Positions 20,440-31,330 of a stretch of DNA of 64,000 bases are shown piece after piece. How positions within the stretch are numbered: the stretch's first letter is position 1; every line of letters starts with the position of its first letter. This DNA comes from Inia geoffrensis. Its lineage: Eukaryota > Chordata > Mammalia > Artiodactyla > Iniidae. The translations under genes and the position numbers were made by a program. Location of the stretch: assembly GCA_036417435.1 (NCBI GenBank), contig CM070911.1, positions 8,866,001-8,930,000 on the forward strand, given 5' to 3'. Under the pieces are notes generated by a model that had not been told where the DNA came from, made no database searches, and was given only the letters and a program-made list of their open reading frames with translations.

Positions 20440-20575
20440 TATGTTCTATAATCGTTATAACAATGTTATAGGGTTAGTTTCATTAATCCCATTTTACAGA
20501 TGGGGAAACGAGGGCTTAACAAGTTTGATTTACCCAGCGTCACAGAGCTAATAATTAAGAAGTAAGAATTTGTGT
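20440..20575 (-). repeat. MIR SINE, antisense
   Basis: 'cccattttacagatggggaa', 'acgagggcttaacaagtttg', 'acccagcgtcacagagct' fit the reversed MIR core well. Confidence 0.75.
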
Positions 20576-20609
20576 CTAGATTTACTTACTTTCAACATCA
20601 CAATGACAG

Positions 20610-20785
20610 TAGCTACCATTTATTGAGTATTGAACTTGTCCCAAACACTTGAAGGATTTTATATATTTTATCCTAGTTATTCCTTATAATTCTATCATTA
20701 TACCTATTTTAAGATGGAAAAACGTGGGGCTTAGAGAGGTTTTGTCACTTGCTTGTCTAGGTCAAGAGCAGAACTTTATGTGATT
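20610..20785 (-). repeat. MIR SINE, antisense
   Basis: 'accatttattgagtattgaa', 'tatcctagttattccttata', 'cctattttaagatggaaaaa', 'ggcttagagaggttttgtca' give most of a reversed MIR. A second MIR immediately follows the one at 20440. Confidence 0.7.
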
Positions 20786-21175
20786 AAAAAAAAGTGTAAG
20801 GCAAGTGAGAGTTAAATGTTCATATTACACATGCTCCAGGTGTTAGGATCGTGTACGCTTCAATTACTATGTGTGATCTTGAAGAGTTTCATGATAAGAG
20901 CCTAATAATATGGATGTAATTGAGGAGTAATTTTAAGCACTTTTAGATCACCAGGCAATCCTTCTGCCCACAGAAGATTGTAGTGTGGGACTAATAGACC
21001 CTTTACACTCATGAAACTGTTCATATCCAAGTCAGATGAATTTTCCTCTTTGTAATTGTCACTCCTGTTCACTCACTCACTGAATTTCAAGGAGTCAGTG
21101 TACAAAAGCTGCTGAGCAGAGGAATAGTTATTCCAGGGGGATGTGGATTTAGTTTAGGTAAATTTGAATTCAGCT
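20786..21175. other. Unassigned sequence
   Basis: Nothing recognised. Confidence 0.35.
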
Positions 21176-21400
21176 TACATTTATTGACACTGCGAATTCA
21201 TTTCATTACTGCATGGTGTGCATCGTGCTTGAATGTTTCAAAGACAATTATCTTATTTAATATTCACCACCATTTGTGGTAGGCATTATTCTCCACCTTT
21301 TTCAATAAAGAAGCTAAAGCCCAGTGAGATACAGGCCATAAAATGATGGAGCGACAGAACAAGAATTTGAACTTAGGACTCTGATTCTATACAATTTGCT
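21176..21400 (-). repeat. MIR SINE, antisense
   Basis: 'cttacatttattgacactgc', 'tatcttatttaatattcacc', 'aagaagctaaagcccagtga', 'gaatttgaacttaggactct': nearly the whole MIR in reverse. Confidence 0.7.
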
Positions 21401-22430
21401 TTTATTACGACACCGTGATGTAAACTCAGGACTTTCTAATTCTGATATTTCAGTCCTAAAATAGTTGACTGAGTGTTTGTATGTGCCCAGACCCGTGCTG
21501 GTTCCACCTCAGTCTGTACCCATGGAAGCTCTGTTCCCCTAGTTCCTCCCAGGTCCTTAAGTACATATAGTTATCTGGCTTGCTTCACCTCCTACTTAGG
21601 CTGGAAGAAAAACAGCCGTTTTAAAGCCCTAATTCCGTTTTCATAGCACTCAGGTGGGGAATGAAGGGGATTAAAAAGAGGGCACACAGACCTGATTCTA
21701 AGGCTTCCAACTGTGTCCATGAGGCAGTAGGCTGGAAGGAAATTCAGAGAGCTATTATGGTATGATTTTAACAAAAGAAACACATTTTTAAGTTCATTTC
21801 TGTTGTCTTTATACAGAAACCATCCCTGAGGTTCCTGCAGACCCATTTGTGATAGAAGCCATTTGGGATTGCCTCATCGCAGGCATCCACCTTCCCTCTG
21901 GTGTATTTTTATCATCTCTCTGCAATGTCTGTAGAACTGGAACTGCAGATTCATTAAGCAGAGACAGGGTCTGCTCTTGGTCAAGAGAAAACATCTGTCA
22001 TGTTGTCAGTACTCATTATGTCTTCCATAAAGTACTATACTCAGAATATTTTAGTTTTAAAATATACTCCCATTCTCTTTTTCAGCAGGCAAGCCTGAGC
22101 AGATGTTTTCTCCACTGGTTTATAGATATTGTTGATTTCCATTATCTGCCTTGGATAAAACTTGCTTTTCAATAACTACCATTTACAAACTAATTGATTA
22201 CAGATGAACACAAGGCAAACATTTTACTGATTCAAGAGCTGTTGGCATTTTATTTGATATAACTTTTAAAAGAGAATCATTTTAGGAGTACTCACTATGT
22301 ATCAGAACTTTTTTATTTCCCTCTAGGCTATGACCAGAGAGACAGTTTCCTCCTACAGTGGTTATGGGAAGTTGAACTATATGAAAATGGTTAGAAATTG
22401 TCTAATATCAGCAGTTTCACATGGTTCAAT
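21401..22430. other. Unassigned sequence
   Basis: No repeat recognised over ~1 kb. Short open frames (21592-22175, up to 108 codons) lack any domain. No gene called. Confidence 0.35.
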
Positions 22431-22500
22431 CTAGTAACACATGTGGAACATAGCAGGTTAACAAATATTTGTTGAATGGATGAATAGATGGAAGACAGAC
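22431..22500 (+). repeat. MIR/L2 3' tail fragment
   Basis: 'ggaacatagcaggttaacaa', 'atatttgttgaatggatgaa' is the shared tail of MIR and L2. Confidence 0.5.
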
Positions 22501-22624
22501 ATCTAGGTGTGAATTTAGACAACTAAAATTTACAAAAGGGGTGAGACTGTTAACCTGGTAGCAGAAAATCACTCCTCTTCACTTCTCTGTCCAGAGGGCA
22601 TAAAGACAAATCAATGTACTTTTG

Positions 22625-23115
22625 TCGCATTCCCTAGTTCATTCATTGACCCTTTTGGTAATTATTTAGCATCTGCTATGTGAAAGCACGGTGCCAGTTG
22701 GGCAGGTGGAGACAGCCCACTGTCAAATGTAGAGATGGAGTACTTAGCCAATGCCAATGGTACGGAGAGGAAGTAGGTGCCCTGGTGGAATTACGTACAA
22801 GTGGCAGGAACACTCAGAGGACAAGCTCCTAAAACTGCCTTGTGTGGAAGCGACACCTGAGCTGAGTCCTTGAGAGACAAGTTCGGAGGTTTCAGGAAAT
22901 GAAGACGCTCCAGAAAGGAGAACAACGTCTACAAAAGCCTGGAGGTGCCACTTTCCAGTGACAGAAAGGTGAGTTGAGGTCGAAGAAGGAGGCGGAGCCA
23001 GGCCAGGAGAGCCACTTTACCTTGTACTATACCTTGAAAGAAATGGAGAGACACTGAGATGTCTGAAACAGGGCAGTAGCTTAATCAGCTTTATGTATTA
23101 GAACAGATCATCTAA
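22625..23115 (-). mobile_element. L2 LINE, antisense
   Basis: The antisense L2 order is followed for ~490 bp: 'gcatctgctatgtgaaagca', 'cactcagaggacaagctcct', 'cctgagctgagtccttgaga', 'agcctggaggtgcc', 'gggcagtagcttaatcagct'. No open frame survives on the L2 coding strand. Confidence 0.7.
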
Positions 23116-23349
23116 AAATTGATTTGAGAATACATTTCTCAATTTCAAAGAAAAAAAAAAGAATGGGAGTTTTGCTGGACTTGAATCAAATGTGTAGATA
23201 ATTTTGGTTTAAGTGTGGTGATTTCTTTACATCTTTACTATATTGAGTCTTCATGCACATTATCATCTCAACATTTTAGGGTGTTTTCATATTTTCAAGT
23301 TGGTGGGAGAGTTGGTTCACATTACCTGTTTCACCACTGCTGAAAATAG

Positions 23350-24165
23350 AAGTCTTATTCACCAGGGATTCAGACTTGAATAGACATTTCTCCAAAGAAG
23401 ACACACGAATGTTCAATAAGAACATGAAAAGATGCCCAAGAGCATTGTCATTAAGGAAATGCAAATTGAAACCACAATGAGGAACAATTCATACCCACTG
23501 GGATAGCTGTTTAAAAAAAAAAAAAAAAAAAAACCCAAATGGAAAATAAGTGTTGACAAGGATGTGGAGAAATAGGAACGCTTGTAACTTGCTGGGGAAC
23601 AGTAAAATGGTACAGTGCAGCCACTGTGGAAAACAGTTTAGTGGTTCCTCAAAAAATGAAATAAGGAATTACTGTATGAACCAGCAATTCTACCACTAGA
23701 TACATACTCAGAAGAATTGGAAACAGGTACTCAAATAAGTACTTTTTTAGGAATGTGCATAGCAGCATTATTCACAATAGTGAAAAGGTGGACGCCACCC
23801 AATGTCCATCAGCGGGTGAATGGATAAACAAATGGTGGTCTACACATACAATTACTCAGCCCAAAAAAGAATGAAGTGCTGATACATGCTATAATGTGGA
23901 TGATATTAGGAAACGTTACACTAAGTGAAAGAAGCCAGACACAAAATGTCATGTGTTGTGTGATTTCTTTTATGTAAAATAACCAGAATAGGTAAATTCA
24001 CAGAGATAGAAAGCAGATTGGTGGTTTCCAGGGTAGGGGATGGGGAACAGAGAATGAATGCTTAATGGGTATGGGGTGTCCTTCTCGGGTGATCAAAAAG
24101 TTTTGAAACCAAAGGCAAGTGGTGGTTTTACAATGTTATGAATACACCAAATGCCACTGAACTTA
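23350..24165 (+). mobile_element. Old L1, ORF2 end and 3' UTR, plus strand
   Basis: 'gaatagacatttctccaaag', 'aagatgcccaagagcattgt', 'cagccactgtggaaaacagt', 'accagcaattctaccactag', 'atagcagcattattcacaat', 'ccaatgtccatcagcgggtg' and the 3' UTR motif 'tggtggtttccagggtaggg'. About 815 bp, 5'-truncated, with no preserved poly-A at the end. An A21 run at 23513-23533 lies inside. It faces the next L1 tail to tail. Confidence 0.8.
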
Positions 24166-24189
24166 GGATGTGGCCTCTTAGCAAATTTC

Positions 24190-24975
24190 AAGTATGCAGT
24201 ACAATGATGTTAACTCTCATCCCCATGGTATGCATTAAGTCTCCAGAATTTATTCATTTTGTAAAACTGCCACTTTGCACCCTTTGACCAGTGTCTCTTC
24301 ATTTCCTCTTTCCCCACACTGCCCCTGGCAACTGCCATTCTCCTCTCTGCTTCTCTGAGTTTGGCTACTTTGGATTCCATTTACAAGTGAAATCATACAG
24401 TATTTATCTTTCTGTGCTTGAATTATTTCACTTTGCGTAAGGTCATCTAGATTCATCCATGTTGTTGCAAACAAGATTTTCTTCTTTTTAAGGCTGAATA
24501 ACATTCCGTTGTGTGTGTATATATTTATATATCACATATATATACATATCATATATATATATATATCACTTATATATATGCATCATATATATATATATTT
24601 AATATTTTCTTCCTTCAGTCATCTATCGATGGCCATTTAGGTTGTTGCCATAGCTTGGCAACTGCGAATAATGCTGCAATAAACATGGGAATGCAGATAT
24701 CCCTTTGAGACACTGACTTTATTTCTTTTGGAAATATTCTCAGAAGTAGGATTGCTAGATCATATGGTAGCTTTATTTTTAATTTTTTGAGGAACTGCCG
24801 TACTGTTTTCCATAATTGTTGTACCAATTTACATTCCCACCCAAAGTTCCTTCTTCTCCACATCCTTGTCCACATTTGTTATCTTCTGTCTTTTTGATAA
24901 TTGCCATCCTAACACATGAGGTGATATCTCATTGTGTTTTTGGTTTGCATTTTTCTGATGATTAGTGAAAACTGA
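24190..24975 (-). mobile_element. Old L1, ORF2 end and 3' UTR, minus strand
   Basis: The reverse of an L1 3' region: 'tcatccccatggtatgcatt', 'gccactttgcaccctttgac', 'ggctgaataacattccgttg', 'atgctgcaataaacatggga', 'ggattgctagatcatatggt', 'gaggtgatatctcattgtgt'. A long AT microsatellite has expanded at 24505-24600, where L1 normally has 'tgtgtatatatacca'. It shares the ORF2 end with the plus-strand copy to its left, giving a diverged inverted repeat. Confidence 0.8.
24508..24600. repeat. (AT)n-rich microsatellite within L1
   Basis: Alternating AT runs broken by 'cac', 'cat' and 'gcatc' for about 90 bp. Grown from the short 'gtgtatatata' of L1. Likely polymorphic and prone to fold. Confidence 0.9.
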
Positions 24976-24989
24976 CTGTGTGAAGAGTT

Positions 24990-25335
24990 AAACCTCTTTA
25001 GAAAAATTGTGTAAGAATCATTAGCTCTAGATATACTATAATTTATATTTTGAAATGACTTATCAGTGTTGTCACAACCCATAAAATCCTTTTAATAGCT
25101 CTAGTAACTGTTGCATCAGCAGAAAGATCCTTTTGAAAAATAAAAATTATCAAGCAATGTCTGATTTTGCCTTTGCCAAGAGTGACTGATGACACTTTCA
25201 TTGATATAGATTGTAAATAAAGTAACTAAAAGTGTAAATTTTGATGACCTAAGAAATGAATTTTCAGAAGAGCAAGACATAAAACTGTTTTGGTCAATGA
25301 AGACATCACATGAATAAAGTATTATGTATTGTCTT
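24990..25335 (+). pseudogene. Decayed hAT transposase, C-terminal dimerisation region
   Basis: In the frame starting at 25086 the DNA reads ILLIALVTVASAERSF, then a TGA stop at 25134-25136, then KIKIIK. This matches the conserved end of hAT transposases (pattern ...VT(V/I)ASAERSFSKLK.IK...) in hAT-derived elements and domesticated genes. Further on, another frame gives a short acidic stretch (NFDDLRNEFSEEQD) like the residues that often end such proteins. Frame changes and stops show it is dead. Only ~100 codons are recognisable. It could be a DNA transposon relic or a processed copy of a hAT-derived gene. It abuts the minus-strand L1. Confidence 0.55.
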
Positions 25336-25415
25336 ATATAAAATTGTGACACTAAAATATTTTTTTTTTGCAGTTTGTAAGTTTATGTCAATAGTCATGT
25401 ATCACTAATATCTTT

Positions 25416-25619
25416 TATTTTTCTTTTGCCGTACGCGGGCCACTCACTGTTGTGGCCTCTCCCGTTGCGGAGCACAGGCTCCGGACGCGCAGGCTCAGCG
25501 GCCATGGTGCACGGGCCCAGCCGCTCCGCGGCATGTGGGATCTTTCTGGACCGGGGCACGAACCCGTGTCTGCTGCATCTGCAGGCGGACTCTCAACCAC
25601 TGCGCCACCGGGGAAGCCC
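25416..25619 (-). mobile_element. CHR SINE, short form, minus strand
   Basis: The reverse of the short CHR SINE: starts with a T-rich tail, then 'gccgtacgcgggccactcac', 'gcggccatggtgcacgggcc', and ends 'ccaccggggaagccc' (the head). Flanked by a perfect 15-bp target duplication 'atcactaatatcttt' (25401-25415 and 25620-25634). It keeps the 'ggacgcgcaggctc' segment and so lacks the extra deletion. Open frames of 66-102 codons here are SINE artefacts. Confidence 0.95.
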
Positions 25620-25639
25620 ATCACTAATATCTTTATTAT

Positions 25640-26209
25640 GGCTTATAAGTAATAAAATATTTTTAAAGGAAAAGTTTTATATTTTAGTACCTTCACCTGT
25701 TCTTCCATCCTGCTTTTTGTACTACAGACCCTGAGATAGCATTTTGCCCTGGGCACCAAAGATTATGTGTTTGACAGTGGATGTGATGCCTGAATTATGG
25801 CTTTTACCACCTCCTTCAGGAGACCCGGGCTTCCAGATAATATTTTTTTTTTTCCCCTGAGGAAGGAGGATAAGGAGGAATTCCCACCTTCTCTGACTCA
25901 GGCTCCTTGCTTCCAAAAGACCAACCAGAAATCTTTCAACAAATAGTATTTGCTTAGGATTACTTGGGCAGATATCTGCACATCAGGCTGACAATCCGAA
26001 ATGCTTAAGACATAGTCTTAAAAAAATTTAAATCATATCAATATTTAAAACATAGTCTTTAAAATAGTTAAATCATATCAATAGCTAACTGGCAAACTTG
26101 TTCTGGACTTTATCTGTATTCAATTCTTGGGCCAAAGGGAGGGAGAGGGATTTTGTGGCAACCAATCCTTTTTATAGCAAGCGTTCTTTACAGTTTTTCT
26201 TTACTATAT
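25640..26209. other. Unassigned sequence
   Basis: No gene. A short internal repeat is visible: 'agtcttaaaaaaatttaaat' near 26010 and 'agtctttaaaatagttaaat' near 26052, both followed by 'catatcaata' (a ~40-bp diverged tandem duplication). Confidence 0.4.
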
Positions 26210-26345
26210 ATTATCTCATTTCCTCTTCACAACAGCCATATGAAAGCATTACATTAATTTTAAGTTAGGAAACTGATGCTCCGAGAAGTCAAATCGGACT
26301 CTTGAGTCAGTTGAGTGATTTTTCTGATGCCAGTGGATATGTATG
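26210..26345 (-). repeat. MIR SINE, antisense
   Basis: 'tatctcatttcctcttcaca', 'acagccatatgaaagcatta', 'aggaaactgatgctccgaga' fit the reversed MIR. Confidence 0.6.
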
Positions 26346-27014
26346 TGCATATCAACCCAAAAGGAGGAGGATTTTCCCTTTAGATCACTTGCCAAAAGCA
26401 CAAAAAACACTTTAATATATTTGCTCTTTGCCCTTTAAGGAAATAGGTCTTTTGGAACCAAGGCGACTTATTTTAGTTTTCAGAACCCAGAATGAAAGGA
26501 AGCAAGTTCCCTATGATAAAGATCTTTCCTAAGATGCTCCCTCTTTAGCATTTAACCTCACCTTCCAGCATTTCCTGTTGCTCATCTGCTGTGTTTCTCG
26601 GCCAATTAAGGAAGGTACTTTTTTCTATATTCCCCTTTCTTCACTTTTGCTATTTATGCTCTGTTTGTAAACCATCTAAAAGTTTGTACCTACAGCCCAT
26701 ATTAGGCTTTCTTTCATTTATGACATGATTCAGGTTTCTAGCCAATTTCAGTGTCATTCCTCATAGAAAAATAAACAAACAGCTCAGAGTCACTCTGCAG
26801 AGGGTCTGGAAGGTGTCCAGCTCATAGAGACCAATCTTGAACAAGTCCTCCCACGGTGGCAAGGTAAGCGCTGACTCCTTTGTGCCCTCGTAGTACTGAC
26901 AGAGGAGTCATTGGAGGACCTAGGAAACCACTACCTACCTGGAGGAGGATTTGTCTCTGGAAAACCATTAGGTTATGCTTGACATTATAGCACAACAGTA
27001 AAGACCATAGGTGG
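26346..27014. other. Unassigned sequence
   Basis: No repeat recognised. A donor-like 'aag|gtaagc' at 26863/26864 has only a poor acceptor upstream, so I call no exon. Confidence 0.35.
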
Positions 27015-27225
27015 TCCTGGATTAGGCAACCTTAGGTTTGAGCCTTGACCTTGGGACAGTCGTATCACTATTCTGAGCTTTTGTTTCCTCCTCTACAAAA
27101 GGGAGGTAACAATAGCATCTACCTAGTGGAAGGTTACTGTGAAGATTAAATGAAGAAATGATTACACGAGATAATGTCTGGCTTAAGTATACACTTCTGA
27201 TAAATATTACTATTTGTGAAACAAT
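27015..27225 (+). repeat. MIR SINE, near full length
   Basis: 'ttgagccttgaccttgggac', 'ctgagcttttgtttcctcct', 'ctacaaaagggaggtaacaa', 'gtgaagattaaatgaagaaa', 'ctgataaatattactat'. Confidence 0.75.
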
Positions 27226-27929
27226 CCTAAAACAATCAAATCAATCTTCTTTACTCTTTCAAGTCAACTGATCTGACTGTACTTTTATTTCTAACACTCA
27301 GGAGATAAAGCTCACCAAGTCTGGGTAAGATAATTATTGAATCGAACCGTCGAACGGGTTCTGCTGGAGAAGGAGCAGGCAAGACACCCTACTCATGCGG
27401 CTGCAGAGAGGGGTACCATGCTCATCTGAAGGAAGTGAGCCCATCTCAGGCTCCCCAGACCCACACTCTTCTCGTTTCCCATTTCTGTTGGCAGTTCCCC
27501 CAACAAATGCCTCAAGAACGTAGGTTTTCCTTGCTCTCCCCCATCAAACTATTGCTGGCAAACATCTCAATAGGCAACCCTGGGACACTGAAATGGCTGA
27601 AGATGTTTAAAGGGTGGCTCCCTCCCTGGTTCCCTGCATTTGAATAGAGCCCTAGACGACGGACGGCTGCCATCTTGTCGATGTCAGCCTTCGGAGGATG
27701 TCAGTGTTGGGGGAAGGAAGGGCTTACTGCAACACCCTCCTTGCGTCAGAGCATCTATATTCGTTTGTAGGTTAATGTTGCCTAGGCAGAATTCATATCA
27801 GCAGCAAACAAGATTTGGGGATGATGACGATTAGTCATGGATATTTGTCTAGCACTTGATGAATTCAGCATAATATCTGAATGCATTTTATTTGGTTTTC
27901 CCAGCATCAATGTGGGCAGAGTATCTCAG
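27226..27929. other. Unassigned sequence
   Basis: Short open frames only (27435-27834, up to 70 codons). A small CpG-bearing imperfect inverted repeat 'gaaccgtcgaacgggttc' sits at 27345-27362. No gene called. Confidence 0.35.
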
Positions 27930-28112
27930 TGCAAGAGCAGGGACATCAGACTTGTCTGCGGAAGTCCAGGCTCCGATTTCAGCTCTATCATTCCCTTTCT
28001 TGTGTAAGCTTAGAAAAATGGCTTACCTCACTAAATCTCAGGGTCTAACCTGGACAATGGAGAATAAAAATAATGCTATACTTCATAGGGCTTTTGAGGG
28101 GGGTTGATGAGA
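27930..28112 (+). repeat. MIR SINE
   Basis: 'ctccgatttcagctctatca', 'cttacctcactaaatctcag', 'tggacaatggagaataaaaa', 'tatacttcatagggctttt'. Confidence 0.6.
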
Positions 28113-28685
28113 CAAAGCCACTGATACTTGTTGCTTCCCCAGAAATCGGCAATTCAGGAAGTTCAAGCATAATAAAAGGCAGAGGCGAAATCAGAGCATT
28201 GATCTTGGGGTCTAAGGCCACGCCCTTAGACAGAGCTGGGACTCGGGCAATCACTGGAGACTGACTCTAAAGCGAGATCTCAGCACTGTGCTGGAAAATT
28301 TGGGGTCTTGGTAAAACAGTTGATCAACACAAACAGTGTTTGTCTCCCGGGAGACAAGATAGTAAAAGAAGCCATGGCTACAGACATCTGTACGCGGAGG
28401 CAAGGAAGCGGGGAGGCAAGGAAGGACGGAGTCCGTGACATTTCTGCAGCGAGGAAATGAAGCATCTAATGCATTTCAAGATTGTGTGAGGTCAGCTGTA
28501 ATAGTGGTAAAAGAACCTGAGGACTCGCACTAAGCTGTCTGTGAAGAGAAACAGACCACTAGGCACACAGGGCTCTAAGCCATAAGAACATTTCTCTTTG
28601 GGGGAAAATTACCAAGCAGAAAAATTGCAGAATTCAGGCTCAGCACGAACGACTTCAGCAGCCTCCACAGTCTGGACTCAGCCTA
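28113..28685. other. Unique sequence with a palindrome cluster
   Basis: No repeat or gene recognised. Three palindromes are packed in 28319-28357 (separate entry). Flanking sequence is richer in GC and CpG than most of the window, but does not reach CpG-island density. Confidence 0.4.
28319..28357. repeat. Cluster of three palindromes
   Basis: Within 39 bp: GTTGATCAAC (28319-28328), AAACAGTGTTT (28331-28341, symmetric around its centre) and the perfect 18-mer TTGTCTCCCGGGAGACAA (28340-28357). The 18-mer carries GTCT and AGAC halves, like SMAD half sites, on either side of CCCGGG. It could bind a dimeric factor or form a small cruciform. Function unknown. Confidence 0.9.
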
Positions 28686-28689
28686 GTTT

Positions 28690-29910
28690 TCTTGCTTTAT
28701 TATTTTAAAAGATATATTTTCTACCTAGAAATATTTCTATATATTTGTGTCTCAGGTAGGATTCATTGGGAATATATTTGTGTTCTATTATTATTCTCTA
28801 ATAATTTTTACATTTACATGTTATTGCTATAAGTTTCAAGTTATTTTGTAAGTTCTGTTTATTTTCTGTTTTATTTCTTTCCTTCTTTTGGTTAGATTAA
28901 ACATTATTTCTAGATTAGGTATTTTTTCTCATTCCATCTTTTCTACTGATTTGGAAATTAAATAGTCTACATTTTCTTATTAATTAAACTAATTAAATTG
29001 ATTGCATGTTGGATAATTCAGATAGGTCAGTCTTTGACTTGTTTAATCCAATGGCCAACTCACTTTGAATTTTTATACTCTTGATTTCTAGAACATTTAT
29101 TTGGTTATTTTTCAAAGCTACCTGATCATGTTTTATAAGCTCTTAATCCTTCTTTGGATTTCTTCTTTCACCATATGCAATGTAATAGTAATACTGTAAA
29201 TGTAAATATTTATACTCATGTGAATTTTAGTGTCTAAATTCTTTGCAGAATTTAATGCACTATTTGCTGCTTTGGCTGACTCTCATCATGGTGTCCAGTT
29301 CCCTTGTGTGTGCATGTTTTGTCCCTGTGGTTTTAATTTTCCCTGAAATATTATCTATTCAAATTGTTTCAAGCCTGGCTTGAGTTCCCAAATTACTTCA
29401 GGAAAGATCTGCTTTTGCCTCTGTGGGGCACCTAAGAAGACTACCTAAAATAATCATATAAAATTCTTGGTCTAGACCTTTTTAGAATACACAGGTATTT
29501 CAGACCCCAAAGATACCTGAGGTCTAACTGATGGTTAGTAACTTCCTGGAAGTATCCCCCTTACTCCACACAGTATCCAAAACTAAAGGTGAATAGACAG
29601 GTTTCTTTGCACTTTCTTTCTGAGGGATATTTTTCTACTCTACCTTTTATTTTTTTTCTAATTACGGATATAGGTCTTTGTTTTCTTGGCTTCATGAAGG
29701 AGTTTCCCATCCAGCTACTTTCCTTGTGCAGGCCCTAGGCATTGCTTTCTGTTTCCTTGAGCCTGGTTAAGATAGCTGTGTTCTTTCCGGGAGGATCACA
29801 GATATCCCCAAGGAAGCTGATGCTTTAGTTCTTATCTCTGGATTCTGATTCCATCTGGCACTTGGTCTCTGCGTTTTTTCCTTAGTATCTTTTAAGATTA
29901 TCCATTGATT
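28690..29910 (-). mobile_element. Old L1-like sequence, antisense (tentative)
   Basis: AT-rich ~1.2 kb whose motif order ('ttgatttctagaacatttat', 'ttggatttcttctttcacca', 'actctcatcatggtgtccag', 'caggtatttcagaccccaaa', 'cattgctttctgtttccttg') resembles a long antisense mammalian repeat that I associate with old L1. It is diverged, and the family and strand are tentative. No gene. Confidence 0.4.
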
Positions 29911-30025
29911 TAAATTATATATATATTATATACATTATGTATAAGACATGTAAATACAATATTTATAATAAATATATAATAAGCTTTTATATATAAATAG
30001 ATACAATAAATATTTATGATATATA
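29911..30025. repeat. AT-rich low-complexity tract
   Basis: 'atatatatattatatacatt' and 'aataaatatataataagctt' type sequence over ~115 bp. Confidence 0.8.
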
Positions 30026-30164
30026 ATTAACCATTTTGTCCTTCTTAATCTCATTTTCTACCCTTGTTTTCTTACTGCTTTTGCACAGTTCCTCTCTCCT
30101 TTGCTGTCCTCAACCCAAAGAAGTTTGTATATAGCTATAGCATCTACCTCTTTATTTCTTCATG

Positions 30165-30500
30165 CATTCAGGTATTTAGTAAAAACAGACTTTCTCCTAT
30201 TTGGAATCAAAACTTGTGCTTGACATTAGTGACCCAAGGATAAGACTTGATTTTTGTTGCCAAAGAACTCACAGTGCACTGGGGGAGATGGACTGGTAAT
30301 CAGGTAGCAACCAAGAGTGTGATAACCAAGGTAAATATTGGTTGAAATGGAAGCATAAAGGAAGGGAACTTAATCTGGATAGGAGTGGGCAAACTTGTCC
30401 AGCCTTCTAGAAGACATGACACCTGAGATGTCTTAACGAAGCAAGATGAGAAAGAGGAAAGGACTTCTCAGAAGCAGGATATGATTAGGCAAAAATTACT
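30165..30500 (-). mobile_element. L2 LINE, antisense
   Basis: 'gcattcaggtatttagtaaa', 'gaactcacagtgcactgggg', 'gagatggactggtaatcagg', 'gacacctgagatgtct' follow the antisense L2 3' end. Confidence 0.65.
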
Positions 30501-30879
30501 GATTGTTTAAATCTGTCCTGGGTGTTATTTTCCCCTAATACTATTTTCATGCTCAAGACAAATTTTGAAATTTTTACAGCACTTTAAGGTTAAAACCTTA
30601 TGTTTCTTTCTCTCTGAAATCCACCCTGGAACTCAGTAAAAATGGATATTTCCCCCATTTTGTTCTCAGTACTTCCCATCATTTGGCTCCTAACTCACTC
30701 AGGAAAACTCTCAGATCACAGTTATTTATGAGTGGGTCCCCAAGGTTTATGAACCTTTGAACAGCTTAGTACTCATATTACTTTTTTCTGTAACCTCATG
30801 GCCTAGAATTTTCACTTTTAATCTCCCATATCCCTGCTTCACTAAATTAAGAAATGACAAGACCAAATGACTCTAAACG

Positions 30880-31330
30880 CAATGGGATGGACCTCGGTTA
30901 GATGCACAGTGGAATTGCTTGACAGGAGAAGTTGTCACAAGTGGAACAAGTGAAAAGGAGTGGTGTGAACTGGTAGCAGGAGGTCTGTCCTGAGATACAG
31001 CAACACAGCTGTGAACTCTTTCTTTGATTCTAACTCACAATATGATCTCAGAATTCTCACTTTGAACACAGACAGGTCAGTAGAGGGGCACTGGACTGAT
31101 GAGTGAGAATGTGGAGAAAGGGGCCAGGAGGACTTGTAGATTTCTGGCTTGACCACTGGCCAAATAATGTTTCCATCCCCTGAGAGAGATCTGGTCTGCT
31201 GGTGGTGGGGTATGGCAATAATGACTAAGACTGGGACCTGTGTGTGAAGCCTACACATGGAAATGACAAGTAGGCAGTTGAATATCTAGATCTGGAATAA
31301 GTGTACTCTGGTCAGGAGACATAAAAATAA
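30880..31330 (-). mobile_element. L2 LINE, antisense (coding region)
   Basis: 'agatttctggcttgaccact', 'tggcaataatgact', 'aagtaggcagttgaatatct' and 'agatctggaataag' are antisense L2 ORF landmarks. The left part is weaker. The 107-codon minus-strand open frame 30935-31258 lies on the L2 sense strand and is a broken L2 remnant at best. Confidence 0.6.

Noticed and set aside
26803..26863. Possible exon ending in 'aag|gtaagc'
   Set aside because: The upstream 'ctctgcag' has no real pyrimidine tract. Frame 3 of the plus strand has an early stop, and nothing supports the others.
28113..28685. CpG island or promoter
   Set aside because: CpG and GC rise only slightly and over too short a distance. 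No TATA or initiator arrangement or adjoining exon is seen.
30935..31258. 107-codon minus-strand frame
   Set aside because: It lies on the sense strand of a diverged L2 and is a remnant of LINE coding DNA, not a host gene.
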